Shown piece by piece: positions 1 through 9,739 of a stretch of DNA of 64,000 nt. The DNA comes from an uncultured Collinsella sp. GTDB lineage: Bacteria > Actinomycetota > Coriobacteriia > Coriobacteriales > Coriobacteriaceae. The notes beneath the pieces were generated by a model, which worked only from the letters and a program-made list of their open reading frames with translations, was not told where the DNA came from and did not search any database. The stretch spans positions 1 through 64,000 of the forward strand of contig UQWS01000003.1 in assembly GCA_900544875.1 (NCBI GenBank). The letters run 5' to 3'. A program made the position numbers and the translations under genes. Every line of letters starts with the position of its first letter. Position 1 is the stretch's first letter.

Positions 1-430
<430 letters not shown>

Positions 431-579
431 TCCGGAACCGCACCTCGCGGCCCGCGGGACATGCGCTCTGAAGCGCGGTCCGGGCACGAGGATGCCCCCG
501 AGTCGACTCCTCCTATGCGCCATGCGGCCCCCAGGGCACGTGTATGCGATACCGGACACCGTAACGGTGGGCGCCGCCC

Positions 580-701
580 ACCGGTCAGCGGCCAGAGCAT
601 GGGGGGCACGCCCGGTCCCGTTCCGAACCCGGAAGCTAAGCCCCATCGCGCCGAGAGTACTGCGGGGCCAGCCCGTGGGAGGCCAGGGCGCCGCTGACCG
701 G
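580..701 (+). rRNA. 5S rRNA
   Basis: A roughly 120-nt unit closed by a perfect terminal helix (581-592 with 690-701). It carries the conserved 5S core CCGAACCCGGAAGCTAAG near 623. It lies about 150 nt after the 23S end, in normal rRNA operon order. The closing helix continues a few pairs beyond the mature ends, as expected for a processing stem. Confidence 0.93.
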
Positions 702-734
702 TGGACGGCACCGAGCCGTACGCTTGAACTGAGA

Positions 735-767
735 AGGGGGAGGCCTCGCGGCCTCCCCCTTTTTTTG
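735..767 (+). terminator. rRNA operon terminator
   Basis: GC-rich hairpin with arms AAGGGGGAGGCC and GGCCTCCCCCTT around a 4-nt loop, followed by a run of T. A classical intrinsic terminator just after 5S. Confidence 0.93.
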
Positions 768-830
768 CGTTTACGGGGCGTAAATGACTCAATTACACCA
801 GACGATCTTGTTGTTTTCGGTATTGAGCCT

Positions 831-1298
831 TTATTTAAAGAAAATAAATCGTATAACAAGGGCAACTGCTATGGCCGCAATGGTCAAAAGCAGAATTGTC
901 AGCTGATGCTGCTTGCGTCGTTTACTTGACGAAACGAAGATTGACTTTCCCTGTTTTGGCGTTTCGAGATAGCGAGCCGAATGCGTCAAGGTTTGCTTGG
1001 GTCGAGGCCCTCTTTGTTGATGGACGGCGGATGCTTTCATCGGCTCATCACTAGCTGCACTGTTTTTAGATAATGGTGCGTCTTTCAGATATACAGGGTC
1101 TCCCGAGGCAACGCCCATATGTTTACGTCCCGTTTGGGCTTCTTCGAGCGTTTGATATCGGTTTCTTGTCACATATTTGGGCTCTGGGCCATTGATGGGC
1201 TCTTGCGAGATGTGGGGGCGATGGAATCGAATCGGTTGCGGGCTGGATGCTTCGTCCTGCTCCGGCATAAACGTGTTGTCCTGTTTTTGATCGTCCAT
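831..1298 (-). CDS. Hypothetical tail-anchored protein
   Basis: This is a 155-residue protein I do not recognise. Residues 1-125 are polar and basic, rich in Q, K, P and S, and predicted disordered. One hydrophobic segment lies at the extreme C-terminus (about 133-152: TILLLTIAAIAVALVIRF), followed by FFK. That layout fits a tail-anchored membrane protein with its bulk in the cytoplasm. The start has an AAGG-type ribosome site about 8 nt upstream. It faces away from the Hsp20 gene, sharing a 275-bp AT-rich intergenic region. No function is proposed. Confidence 0.6.
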   Translation of the reverse strand: MDDQKQDNTFMPEQDEASSPQPIRFHRPHISQEPINGPEPKYVTRNRYQTLEEAQTGRKHMGVASGDPVYLKDAPLSKNSAASDEPMKASAVHQQRGPRPKQTLTHSARYLETPKQGKSIFVSSSKRRKQHQLTILLLTIAAIAVALVIRFIFFK

Positions 1299-1573
1299 GA
1301 TGCCCTTAGCTCGTCATCAATATCGTGTATGCGCCCATTGTAAGCCAGCCGTCTAGTTTTGATGGGATTGCATACATTATTTAAGCCTTCGTTAAAATTC
1401 CGTTTATTAGACAAAACCTTAGTCAACCAGACTTAGATATGCTTATATCAATAGACTCAAAAAACTTTATAGTCGATGTATATATAAGAAGCGGCTGGGC
1501 ATATATAACAGCGTCAAAAGAAGTCCCAGTCACCTAGAAGATGACTCGGCAGTCCTTAAAAGGAGTGGTAAAC

Positions 1574-2005
1574 ATGGCAAGCATGGTTCCTTATCGTTCG
1601 GTTTTTGGCGTTCGTCCTTCTGCTAGCTCGCTGTTCGATTTGTTTGATGATATGACCGATCTTGCAAACAACTCGATTGCTTCCAAGGCGTTCCCCGTTG
1701 ATGTCGAGGACAAGGGCGATGGTTATGAGGTCAAGGCCTATCTGACCGGCGTCGCTAAGGATGATATCGACGTTGAGCTTAACGAGGGTCGCCTGTCGAT
1801 TAGCGTGAACGTTGTGGAGGACGAGGAGAACGAGGGCAAGAACTTCCTGCAGAAGGAGTTTAGCTCGTACAGCGCGACGCGCGGCGTGTATCTGAAGGAC
1901 GCTTCGAGCGAGGGCCTTTCGGCTAAGTATGCTGACGGCATCCTGACCGTTACGGTTCCCAAGATTGTCGAGAAGAAGAACGTTACGAAGATCTCCATCG
2001 ACTAA
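1574..2005 (+). CDS. Hsp20/alpha-crystallin small heat-shock protein
   Basis: A 143-residue small chaperone that in this family holds unfolding proteins for refolding by ATP-dependent chaperones. The alpha-crystallin fold covers roughly residues 40-135: FPVDVEDKGDGYEVKAYLTGV is the strand-2/3 region, followed by the DIDVELNEGRLSI block and GILTVTVPK near the end. The start at 1574 has a strong AGGAGTGG site 5 nt upstream, so the in-frame start 33 nt earlier is rejected. The gene stands alone, with a terminator directly after it. The AT-rich upstream region contains ACTCAA-type half sites, but a full HspR box could not be confirmed. Confidence 0.93.
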   Translation: MASMVPYRSVFGVRPSASSLFDLFDDMTDLANNSIASKAFPVDVEDKGDGYEVKAYLTGVAKDDIDVELNEGRLSISVNVVEDEENEGKNFLQKEFSSYSATRGVYLKDASSEGLSAKYADGILTVTVPKIVEKKNVTKISID

Positions 2006-2036
2006 CGATGGCTCTGCTTCAATCGAGAGTATGAGT

Positions 2037-2074
2037 TAAGGGGGGCTGGGAAGTGATTCCCAGCCCCCCCCTTG
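2037..2074. terminator. Bidirectional terminator
   Basis: Hairpin with arms of about 15 bp (GGGGGGCTGGGAA / TTCCCAGCCCCCC) and a GTGA loop, between the convergent Hsp20 and metallo-hydrolase genes. T-rich on both sides, so it can serve both. Confidence 0.85.
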
Positions 2075-2087
2075 TTGTCTTGAGGGG

Positions 2088-2897
2088 CTATTGAATGGTT
2101 GTCGGTTGATATTGGCTTGCAGGGCGTATCGAGAGCTTCCGTGGCCCTTGAAGACAGGTGGCTGAGCTGCCGAGTTCATCATCGAGACTTGCATCAAGCG
2201 CGTTGGCATAGCTTTTGACGGTAAGGCTTGGACGATTATTGTCCTGGCTGATATGCATGGCGATGAGCTGTTCGGTGCGATCGGTAACAAGTTCTCGCGC
2301 GGCTTCGGCGGCCTGGTTGTTGGAGAGGTGCCCCTTTGTGGACAGGATGCGCTCCTGAAGAAAGCGTGGGTACGGTCCTTCGCGCAACATAGTTACATCG
2401 TGGTTACTTTCGAGCGCGAGAACTCGACAGTCTTTGAGGATGCCTATGGCCTTGCTCGATAACTCTCCGGTGTCGGTGGCAAACCCAATGGAATCATCGA
2501 GAGCATTAAATCGATAGCCGACAGGATTGATGACATCGTGCGATGTTGAGTAGGTTTGCACGTGGATGCCGGCAATGGGGAGCGTGTCGCCGGGGTCAAA
2601 TTCCTCTACGGGCAGGTGCGCGAGGTTTTCTTTGCATGAAAGGGTGTCCCTGCTGGCAAAGAGGGGACCATGCCAGTGCTTGCACCATACATTGAGCCCC
2701 TTGATATGGTCACCATGCTCATGGGTGATTACAAGAGCGGCGACGTCGTCTGCCGAGAGGCCAAGCTCCGCCATGCGTTTAAGTGTCTCGCGGCGGGACA
2801 GGCCGTTGTCGATCATGATGAGCCCCTGAGGTCCCTCGACGAGTGCGCAGTTGCCTTTTGAGCCGCTGCCGAGGATATGAAGGTGCAGGCGAGACAT
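2088..2897 (-). CDS. MBL-fold metallo-hydrolase, WalJ/YycJ type
   Basis: A 269-residue metallo-beta-lactamase-fold hydrolase. The zinc-binding signature THEHGDHIKG is visible near residue 58, after the N-terminal LHILGSGSKGN strand typical of the YycJ/WalJ group. A later strand contains FATDTGE. Members of this family are exonucleases or related phosphodiesterases linked to mismatch repair and cell-wall signalling in Firmicutes; the substrate here is inferred only. The start MSRLHLHIL was chosen because the fold begins there; the 27 residues upstream in frame are not family-like. The ribosome site is weak. The gene is divergent from tilS. Confidence 0.85.
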   Translation of the reverse strand: MSRLHLHILGSGSKGNCALVEGPQGLIMIDNGLSRRETLKRMAELGLSADDVAALVITHEHGDHIKGLNVWCKHWHGPLFASRDTLSCKENLAHLPVEEFDPGDTLPIAGIHVQTYSTSHDVINPVGYRFNALDDSIGFATDTGELSSKAIGILKDCRVLALESNHDVTMLREGPYPRFLQERILSTKGHLSNNQAAEAARELVTDRTEQLIAMHISQDNNRPSLTVKSYANALDASLDDELGSSATCLQGPRKLSIRPASQYQPTTIQ

Positions 2898-2945
2898 AAG
2901 ATTCCAAAGGATACAATGGGTGCGGACGAATAGAGGAGGAAGCGA

Positions 2946-4487
2946 ATGCCAACGGTATCTCAGCACTATGGACATCATGCCGCGCCGAGGACGGATAAGA
3001 GCGCCCTGGCAACGCGGCAGGCCGCTGCCCCCGTAGTGCTTATGGTATCAGGCGGTGCGGACTCGACGGCGCTGCTCCTTATGGCTTGCACATCAAAGCT
3101 GGATATCCAGGACGGGCGCGGCGTCGCTCCCATTGCGCGCGAGCGATTGCACGTGCTGCATGTAAACCATCATCTGCGCGGGGAGGCATCCGATGGCGAC
3201 GAGGCCTTTGTACGTGACCTGTGCGTGCAATACGGCTTGCCGCTGTGTGTTGAGCATGCCTATTTTGATGACGAATCGGGCAATATCGAGGCTGCGGCTC
3301 GTGAGGTGCGCTATGCCGCGGCACGGAGATATGTTCGCGAACTTTGTGCCGAATCGGGCGCACCGCGGACGGCGGCTCGTATCTGTACCGCGCATACTTC
3401 GTCGGACCGCGCGGAAACATTTTTGATGAATGCCATTAAAGGGTCGGGTCCCGCGGGTCTATCAAGCATTCCACGCCGTCGGAACATTGTGGTGCGCCCC
3501 TTGCTCGACCTCGCGCATGATGAGCTCGTGAGCTATCTGCAGGTGCACGGTCAGCCGTGGCGGGAAGATGAAAGCAACGAGGACGTTTCGTACCTGCGCA
3601 ACTATGTGCGCCATCGGGTGATGCCGGTGGTGGCGCAGCGCAACGCGAACGTCTGTAAGACGATTGGCGCCGCTTGCGAAATTCTGGGCGACGAAGATGC
3701 CTTTCTTTCTCAGCTTTCGGCACAGGCGTTTCGAAGCTGCCTGCGCAAGGAGGCGGCGGGCGCACTGGTGCTCGATGCGCGCCGTCTTGCCGCCGCTGAG
3801 GTTGTGATTGCACGGCGTATCGTACGATTGGCGATTAAGCGCATCGATCCCGACGCGCGACCGGAGATGCGGCACGTGGAGCGCGTGCTCGCCTGCGTCG
3901 CTGCGGGTTCGGGCTCGGTTACGCTTCCTGCGGGAATTGATGCCCGTGTGGAGTTTGGCACGCTGGCGTTCAAGGCCCCGGCGGCGCGCGAGGGTTTAGT
4001 GGCCGATTGGATCTCCGTTCCCGGTCGTCTGCCGCTGGGGGCGGGGCATATGCTGACAGCGGAGCCGATGGCTGTGGAGCCGGGGTGCGATATCGTGCAC
4101 CGTGCCCGCGAGCTTGCTGCTGCCGGAAAGGTTGCGGCCTTGGTGGATGCGGCGGCCCTGGGGTTTGCCGACCGCGATAGCGAGCGGATGTTAGCCGGCT
4201 CGCGCGGGGAGATTCCCACCGAGGCACGATCGGCGCGCCTGTGGGTGGATAGCCCTGTGCCGGGAGACGTGATGTGCCCGTTGGGGATGAACGGCCGAAG
4301 CAAGAAAGTGTCAGACCTGTTAAACGAGGCGCGCATTCCTGTTTCAGACCGCTCTGGCGTACCCGTGGTAAGAACGGCTCCGGGAGGTGCCGTAGTATGG
4401 GTCGCGGGCGTTCGCGCGGACGAGCGTTTTAAATGCACGGCCGCAACGCGCGTGGCATATCTGCTTCGTGTGGTCGATGCGGAATAG
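2946..4487 (+). CDS. tilS: tRNA(Ile)-lysidine synthase TilS
   Basis: Attaches lysine to C34 of the CAU-anticodon tRNA-Ile using ATP, converting it to AUA decoding. The N-type PP-loop motif SGGADS is at residues 35-40. The family's LHVNHHLRG and HTSSDRAETFLMNAIKGSG blocks follow, and the C-terminal TilS domain lies near residues 430-510. At 513 aa it is longer than E. coli TilS (about 430), with extra alanine-rich sequence in the middle. GAGGAAG lies just before the ATG. It heads the common tilS-hpt-ftsH cluster. Confidence 0.93.
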   Translation: MPTVSQHYGHHAAPRTDKSALATRQAAAPVVLMVSGGADSTALLLMACTSKLDIQDGRGVAPIARERLHVLHVNHHLRGEASDGDEAFVRDLCVQYGLPLCVEHAYFDDESGNIEAAAREVRYAAARRYVRELCAESGAPRTAARICTAHTSSDRAETFLMNAIKGSGPAGLSSIPRRRNIVVRPLLDLAHDELVSYLQVHGQPWREDESNEDVSYLRNYVRHRVMPVVAQRNANVCKTIGAACEILGDEDAFLSQLSAQAFRSCLRKEAAGALVLDARRLAAAEVVIARRIVRLAIKRIDPDARPEMRHVERVLACVAAGSGSVTLPAGIDARVEFGTLAFKAPAAREGLVADWISVPGRLPLGAGHMLTAEPMAVEPGCDIVHRARELAAAGKVAALVDAAALGFADRDSERMLAGSRGEIPTEARSARLWVDSPVPGDVMCPLGMNGRSKKVSDLLNEARIPVSDRSGVPVVRTAPGGAVVWVAGVRADERFKCTAATRVAYLLRVVDAE

Positions 4488-4634
4488 CGCTTCGCGCCAG
4501 CTATTCTGTGCGACGTTGACGGTATTCCCGCGCTGATGGCGCACGTGCTGGTAAATATACCCCGTGCGCTGCTAGAATGTGTAGTTCGCGTCCATGCGGC
4601 GGTGCGTGGGCGATAAGCACAAGAAAGGGTTGTC

Positions 4635-5183
4635 ATGGCTTCTCAACATCCGGATATCGAGAAGGTTCTGTTTACGCAGGAGGATATCGACGGTATCGTC
4701 TCTCGCCTAGGCGAGCAGATTACTCGCGACTACGCGGGTAAGGATCTGGTGCTGATTGCGGTCCTGCGCGGCGCCGTGGTCTTTATGGGCGACCTGATGC
4801 GCAAGATCGAGCTGCCGACCAACATCGATTTCATGGCTGTTTCGAGCTATGGCGACGGTGTGAAGTCCTCGGGCATCGTGCGTATCATTAAGGACCTGGA
4901 TATCGACATCCGCGGTCGCGACGTGCTGATCGTCGAGGACATTCTGGACTCGGGCCTGACGCTCAAGTATCTGATGAAGAACCTCGAGAGCCGCAAGCCC
5001 GCCTCGCTGGAGGTTGCCGCCTTCCTGTGGAAGGACGTTGAGGACCGTACCTCGGCCGTCACGCCCAAGTATGTTGGAACCCATTGCCCCGATGCCTTTG
5101 TGGTGGGCTACGGCCTCGACTATGCCGAGCGCTATCGTAACCTTCCGTATCTGGGCATTTTGAAACCGGAGGTTTATTCGTAA
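4635..5183 (+). CDS. hpt: Hypoxanthine phosphoribosyltransferase
   Basis: Purine salvage enzyme that converts hypoxanthine or guanine plus PRPP to IMP or GMP. The PRPP-binding loop VLIVEDILDSGLTL is at about residues 97-110, the VLRGAVVFMGDL block near 36-47, and the purine-binding YVGTHCPDAFVVGYGLDY segment near 140. Its length of 182 aa is normal. It sits 150 bp after tilS and 1 bp before ftsH, so it is probably co-transcribed with ftsH. Confidence 0.95.
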   Translation: MASQHPDIEKVLFTQEDIDGIVSRLGEQITRDYAGKDLVLIAVLRGAVVFMGDLMRKIELPTNIDFMAVSSYGDGVKSSGIVRIIKDLDIDIRGRDVLIVEDILDSGLTLKYLMKNLESRKPASLEVAAFLWKDVEDRTSAVTPKYVGTHCPDAFVVGYGLDYAERYRNLPYLGILKPEVYS

Positions 5184-5184
5184 G

Positions 5185-7323
5185 ATGCCCGACGACCGTA
5201 ACGATAACAATTCCCAGACTCCCCGGGAGCCTAAGATCCCGGGGATGCCCGGAGGCAAGAAGCCCACGCGTACGGGCTGGCTGTATTTTATTTTGGCTTG
5301 CGCGCTTCTGGGCTACGCCTTCTTTAACATGGGCTCCGGCTTTGCCAATTCCAGCAATACCGTAAAGCTCGCGACGAGCGAGATGGTCAACGCCATTAAG
5401 CAGGATCGCGTCGAAGATTTGACCTATACGGTTCAAGACGGAAGCGTGGCGGGTCATTACTGGAAGACGAAAAAGGACAAGGGTGACACGAGCGAGCTCA
5501 AGAGCTTCTCCTCGACCTACGTCGGTTCCGATTCGCTTGCCGAGCTTATGGCGGAGCACCCCGATACCAAGTACATCGTCAACACCAATGACCCCGATTT
5601 TTGGGGCGACTTGGCGATGAGCGTGCTTCCGACGATCGCCCTGATCGCCATCATGTTCTACTTTATGCGCCAGATGATGGGCGCCAACAACAGGAACATG
5701 CAGTTTGGCAAGACCAACGCCAAGACCAACGAGGCAACGCGCCCCAAGGTCAAGTTTGAGGATGTTGCCGGTGTGGACGAGGCAGTCGAGGAGCTCGAGG
5801 AGATTCGCGACTTTTTGAGCGATCCGGACCGCTATCGCAAGCTGGGCGCCAAGATTCCGCGCGGCGTGCTGCTGGTTGGCCCTCCGGGTACCGGTAAAAC
5901 CCTGCTGGCCAAGGCCGTTGCCGGCGAGGCGGGCGTGCCGTTCTTTAGCATCTCGGGTTCCGACTTTGTCGAGATGTTCGTGGGTGTCGGCGCCAGCCGC
6001 GTGCGCGACCTTTTTAAGGAGGCCAAGTCTCAGGCTCCGTCAATCATCTTTATTGACGAGATCGATGTCGTGGGACGTCAGCGCGGAGCTGGCTTGGGCG
6101 GCGGTCACGACGAGCGCGAGCAAACGCTCAACCAGCTGCTGGTCGAGATGGACGGCTTTGAGGAAAGCGAGTCGGTCATCCTGATCGCTGCGACCAACCG
6201 TCCTGACATCCTGGATCCGGCATTGCTGCGTCCCGGCCGTTTTGACCGTCAGGTTACGGTCGACCGTCCGGATGTGAAGGGCCGCGAGCAGATCTTGCGC
6301 GTGCATGCCGAGAACAAGCCGATGGACGAGGACGTTAAGTTTGAGAAGCTCGCCCAGATGACCGTTGGCTTTACTGGTGCCGATTTGGCGAACCTGCTCA
6401 ACGAGTCTGCGTTGCTGGCCGCTCGCCGTCATCGTTCTGTGATCTCGATGGACGAGGTCGAGGAGTCGATGGAGCGCGTGATTGCCGGACCGCAACGCAA
6501 GGGTCGCGTGATGACCGAAGCCGAGCGCACCACGATTGCCTACCATGAGAGCGGTCACGCTTTGGTGGGCCACATCCTGGAGCACTCCGATCCGGTTCAT
6601 AAGATCTCGATCGTCAGCCGCGGTCAGGCCCTGGGCTACACACTGCAGCTTCCGCAGGAGGATCACTTCCTCAAGACCAAGAACGAGATGCTCGACGAGC
6701 TCGCCGTGTTCTTGGGCGGTCGCGTTGCCGAGGAGCTCATGTGCGACGACATCACGTCGGGCGCGAGCAACGATCTGGAGCGCGCGACTAAGATGGCGCG
6801 CGAGATGGTCACGCGCTTGGGCATGAGCGAGGAGTTGGGCACGCAAGTGTTTGGCGAGGCGCAGCATCAGGTGTTCCTGGGTCGCGACTATGCCGATCAC
6901 CAGGATTACTCCGAGGAGACGGCGCGTCGCATCGACATCGAGGTCCAGCGCATTATGCGTGAGGCCCATCGTCGTGCGGTCGAGATTTTGGATGCCCGCC
7001 GCGATCAACTCGATCTGATGGCCAAGGTGCTGCTTGAGCGCGAGACCGTCGAGGGTGACGCCGTGAACGCCCTGCTCGACAACGAGTGGGACGCTTACCT
7101 TGAGCGCGAGGGCGATATCCTGGCGGCCAAGGAGGAGCGCAACGCCAAGGCGGCTGGCATGCCGACCAAGAAGCGCTCGCTTCGCATGAGCGAGGAGGAG
7201 TTGGCGGCTGATGCCGCGGCCTTTGCGCAGGCGGCCATGCAGGAGGATGCCGAAGCCGCATCCGATGATGCCGGAGATGGCAATGCTGCCAACGCTGACG
7301 GCAACATCGACGCCGACAAATAG
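5185..7323 (+). CDS. ftsH: ATP-dependent zinc metalloprotease FtsH
   Basis: Membrane-anchored AAA+ protease for quality control and regulated turnover of membrane and cytosolic proteins. Two membrane segments flank an external loop (about residues 27-48 and 143-162). Walker A GPPGTGKT starts near residue 232, followed by IFIDEID and the SRH region (TNRPDILDPALLRPGRFD). The zinc motif HESGH is at residue 454. The C-terminal 60 residues are acidic and alanine-rich and likely disordered. At 712 aa it is slightly longer than E. coli FtsH. It directly follows hpt and is closed by a hairpin at 7,335. Confidence 0.96.
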   Translation: MPDDRNDNNSQTPREPKIPGMPGGKKPTRTGWLYFILACALLGYAFFNMGSGFANSSNTVKLATSEMVNAIKQDRVEDLTYTVQDGSVAGHYWKTKKDKGDTSELKSFSSTYVGSDSLAELMAEHPDTKYIVNTNDPDFWGDLAMSVLPTIALIAIMFYFMRQMMGANNRNMQFGKTNAKTNEATRPKVKFEDVAGVDEAVEELEEIRDFLSDPDRYRKLGAKIPRGVLLVGPPGTGKTLLAKAVAGEAGVPFFSISGSDFVEMFVGVGASRVRDLFKEAKSQAPSIIFIDEIDVVGRQRGAGLGGGHDEREQTLNQLLVEMDGFEESESVILIAATNRPDILDPALLRPGRFDRQVTVDRPDVKGREQILRVHAENKPMDEDVKFEKLAQMTVGFTGADLANLLNESALLAARRHRSVISMDEVEESMERVIAGPQRKGRVMTEAERTTIAYHESGHALVGHILEHSDPVHKISIVSRGQALGYTLQLPQEDHFLKTKNEMLDELAVFLGGRVAEELMCDDITSGASNDLERATKMAREMVTRLGMSEELGTQVFGEAQHQVFLGRDYADHQDYSEETARRIDIEVQRIMREAHRRAVEILDARRDQLDLMAKVLLERETVEGDAVNALLDNEWDAYLEREGDILAAKEERNAKAAGMPTKKRSLRMSEEELAADAAAFAQAAMQEDAEAASDDAGDGNAANADGNIDADK

Positions 7324-7334
7324 TTCTTGTAGCG

Positions 7335-7373
7335 AAAGCCTCCGCGGGGAAACCTGTGGAGGCTCTTTCTTTT
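7335..7373 (+). terminator. ftsH terminator
   Basis: AGCCTCC and GGAGGCT arms, extended by A and T runs, around a 14-nt loop, with a T-rich tail. Confidence 0.8.
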
Positions 7374-7380
7374 GAGCGAT

Positions 7381-7444
7381 ATGTTGGTTGGGGACAGACT
7401 TAAATGAGCGTTTTCACGCATTTAAGTCTGTCCCCAACCAACAT
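7381..7444. repeat. 26-bp-arm palindrome, GGGGACAG type
   Basis: Perfect inverted repeat: 26-bp arms at 7381-7406 and 7419-7444 with a 12-nt loop. The arm includes TTGGTTGGGGACAGACTT. It is AT-rich at the loop end and has no T tract, so it resembles a REP/MITE-like element more than a terminator. Other elements in this window share the GGGACA/TGTCCC core. Confidence 0.85.
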
Positions 7445-7502
7445 TGCTGCGGCACTTTGCTCAGCTAAAGCGTACAATAGCGCCTATGCGAAAGGGGAAC
7501 AG

Positions 7503-8693
7503 ATGATCAACGAAACTATGTATGCTCGCGGTGCGGAAAGCTCCATCATCCGTGAGATTTTTAGCTATGGCCTTGAGCGCAAGGCACAGATCGGTGCGGA
7601 GAACGTATTCGATTTTTCGCTGGGCAACCCGAGTGTTCCGGCGCCCGCTGCTGTTGCTGAGTCCATTAAGAAGGCATTGGAGCTGCCGAGCGACCAGCTG
7701 CATGGATACACGCCTGCGCCGGGTCTGCCACAATGTCGAGCGGCCGTCGCCGACTCGCTCAACCGTCGCTTTGGCACGAGCTATGAGGGCAAGGACGTCT
7801 TTATGACGGTGGGTGCCGCGGCTTCGCTCACCTGCACGCTCAACGCCGTTACGAACCCGGGCGATGAGGTTGTTGTTATCGCCCCGTACTTTCCGGAGTA
7901 TCGCGTGTGGATTGAGAAGGCCGACTGCACGTGTGTTGAGGCGCTCGCCGATGAAGATACGTTCCAGCTGAGCGTGAGTAACGTGCTCAAGGCGATTACC
8001 GATAAGACGGCTGCCGTCATCATCGACTCGCCCAACAATCCGACCGGTGCCGTATATACACGCGACACGCTGACGCGACTGGCCAATGTTCTGCGCGAGG
8101 CCAACGCTCAGCGCGATCCCGAGAATCCGATTATGCTCATCTCTGATGAGCCGTATCGCGAGATTGTCTATGGCGCCGAGGTGCCTTGGGTGCCTTCGAT
8201 CTACGAGCACACCATCGTGTGCTACTCGTATTCCAAGTCGCTTTCGCTACCGGGCGAGCGCGTCGGGTGGATCCTGGTTCCCAATACGAATCCTCAGGCA
8301 GCTCGTCTAATGCCCGCCGTTGCCGGTGCCGCCCGTACGCTGGGCTTCGTGTGTGCACCGGCGCTCTTCCAGCGTGTAATCATCGACTGCATTGATGAAC
8401 CGAGCGATGTCGAGGCCTATGCTCGCAACCGCACCGCGCTTACCGATGCACTAGCGGAGTACGACTACACCTATGTTGAGCCGGATGGCGCGTTCTACCT
8501 ATGGGTGAAAGCGCTGGAGTCCGATGCGAATGCGTTCTGTGAGCGCGCGAAGAAGCATGAGCTGCTCGCGGTGCCTTCGGATAGCTTTGGCATGCCGGGC
8601 TGGTTCCGCCTGGGCTACTGCGTGAGCTATGAGACAATCGTCAACTCTCTGCCTGCCTGGAAGCAGCTGGCCGACGAATATCGTCGAAAGTAA
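7503..8693 (+). CDS. Pyridoxal-phosphate aminotransferase, class I/II
   Basis: A 396-residue fold-type I aminotransferase. The PLP-binding lysine lies in SYSKSLSLPGERVGW (about residue 245). Upstream are the NPNNPTG-like block SPNNPTGAVY and the ISDEPYREIVY segment that contacts PLP. The substrate cannot be told from sequence; related enzymes act on aspartate, aromatic or branched-chain amino acids. The start at 7503 has a GGGG-containing site; the longer reading frame would begin inside the preceding palindrome. It is monocistronic, with a terminator hairpin at 8,723. Confidence 0.88.
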   Translation: MINETMYARGAESSIIREIFSYGLERKAQIGAENVFDFSLGNPSVPAPAAVAESIKKALELPSDQLHGYTPAPGLPQCRAAVADSLNRRFGTSYEGKDVFMTVGAAASLTCTLNAVTNPGDEVVVIAPYFPEYRVWIEKADCTCVEALADEDTFQLSVSNVLKAITDKTAAVIIDSPNNPTGAVYTRDTLTRLANVLREANAQRDPENPIMLISDEPYREIVYGAEVPWVPSIYEHTIVCYSYSKSLSLPGERVGWILVPNTNPQAARLMPAVAGAARTLGFVCAPALFQRVIIDCIDEPSDVEAYARNRTALTDALAEYDYTYVEPDGAFYLWVKALESDANAFCERAKKHELLAVPSDSFGMPGWFRLGYCVSYETIVNSLPAWKQLADEYRRK

Positions 8694-8722
8694 AGCGCTC
8701 TGCTTACAATGTTTTACGTGAA

Positions 8723-8751
8723 ACGGGGTTTGGTTTTAAGCCAGACCCCGT
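8723..8751 (+). terminator. Terminator after aminotransferase
   Basis: 14-bp stem with G-T pairs (ACGGGGT / ACCCCGT as outer arms), then TTGTCT. It lies 30 bp after the stop codon. Confidence 0.65.
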
Positions 8752-8852
8752 TGTCTATGCCGTTGTGTGATTGGGATGAAGCAGTTTTACGACTGCCGAA
8801 AGCTATGCGTACAATGAATATACGCGACGGCCATACTGGACAAGGAGACCCG

Positions 8853-9674
8853 ATGCCCTACCTTCTTTCTTGTGATATTCATACTCATACGATGTTCTCT
8901 GCGCATGCGTACTCAACCATCGAGGAGAACATCTATTGGGCGGCGGAGCGCGGCCTTCAGGTGCTCGGTTCCGCCGATCATTTAAGCTCGATGGTTACGC
9001 CTTGTCCCAATGACCTGCGCAGTTTCCAATTCTTTATTAACCAGGATATCTGGCCGCGCATTTGGAGCGGCGTGCTGGTGCTGCGTGGTGCCGAGGCTGA
9101 TATCGTTTCGCTGGACGGCAGCTTGTTTGGCGAAGACATTCCCGTTTCGCTCGATATCGCCGGCGATCCGTATAGTCGTGAGCATTCGCTGTTCGATTTG
9201 GTGACGCGTAATTTGGATTATTTGGTGGCAAGCGTGCATAACCCGCAGTTTGCCGAAGGCGCGACGCTCGCCCAAACGACCCAGATGTACATCAATGCCC
9301 TGGAGCACCCCAAGGTGTTCATGCTTGGGCATGCGGGTCGTTCGGGCGTGCCGTTCGATATCGATGAGGTGCTGTTGGCGGCCAAGGCCAAGCACAAGAT
9401 CATCGAGATCAACAACCATAGTCTTGAACACGGTGTCGACACTGAGCATTGGGCCGTATGCCGCAAGATCGCCGAGCGCTGCGCCGAGCTGGGCGTGGGT
9501 ATTGGCGTGTCGACCGATGCCCACATTGGCATGGCCATTGGCAAGCTCGATCACGCGCGCAAGATGCTCGACGAGATTCACTTCCCGCTGGATTTGATCG
9601 TGACGCGCGATCGCGAGACGCTGCTGCGCGAGATGGCGGCAGCCGGCGTGTGCGACCTGCGCAAGGGGATGTAG
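8853..9674 (+). CDS. PHP-domain phosphoesterase
   Basis: A 273-residue PHP-superfamily hydrolase. It shows the metal-ligand motifs CDIHTHTMFS at the N-terminus, SADHLSS near residue 50, ASVHNPQF in the middle and VSTDAHIG near the C-terminus. These are the histidines and aspartates of the tri-metal site of YcdX/HisN-like phosphatases. The natural substrate is unknown. The start was chosen at 8853, where CAAGGAG lies 8 nt upstream; the extra 48 residues of the longer frame overlap the previous terminator. Confidence 0.85.
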   Translation: MPYLLSCDIHTHTMFSAHAYSTIEENIYWAAERGLQVLGSADHLSSMVTPCPNDLRSFQFFINQDIWPRIWSGVLVLRGAEADIVSLDGSLFGEDIPVSLDIAGDPYSREHSLFDLVTRNLDYLVASVHNPQFAEGATLAQTTQMYINALEHPKVFMLGHAGRSGVPFDIDEVLLAAKAKHKIIEINNHSLEHGVDTEHWAVCRKIAERCAELGVGIGVSTDAHIGMAIGKLDHARKMLDEIHFPLDLIVTRDRETLLREMAAAGVCDLRKGM

Positions 9675-9694
9675 CGGAGTTCATAAACCAAGCG

Positions 9695-9728
9695 AAGGGG
9701 GCAGTCCAGACGGGCCGCCCCCTTTCTT
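9695..9728. terminator. Terminator between convergent genes
   Basis: AAGGGGGC / GCCCCCTT arms followed by TCTT, between the PHP gene and the convergent rlmD. Confidence 0.75.
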
Positions 9729-9739
9729 GTGCCGGTGGA

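Noticed and set aside
1380..1573. HspR (HAIR) or CIRCE operator upstream of the Hsp20 gene
   Set aside because: Only half sites resembling ACTCAA were seen; no complete inverted repeat of either consensus.
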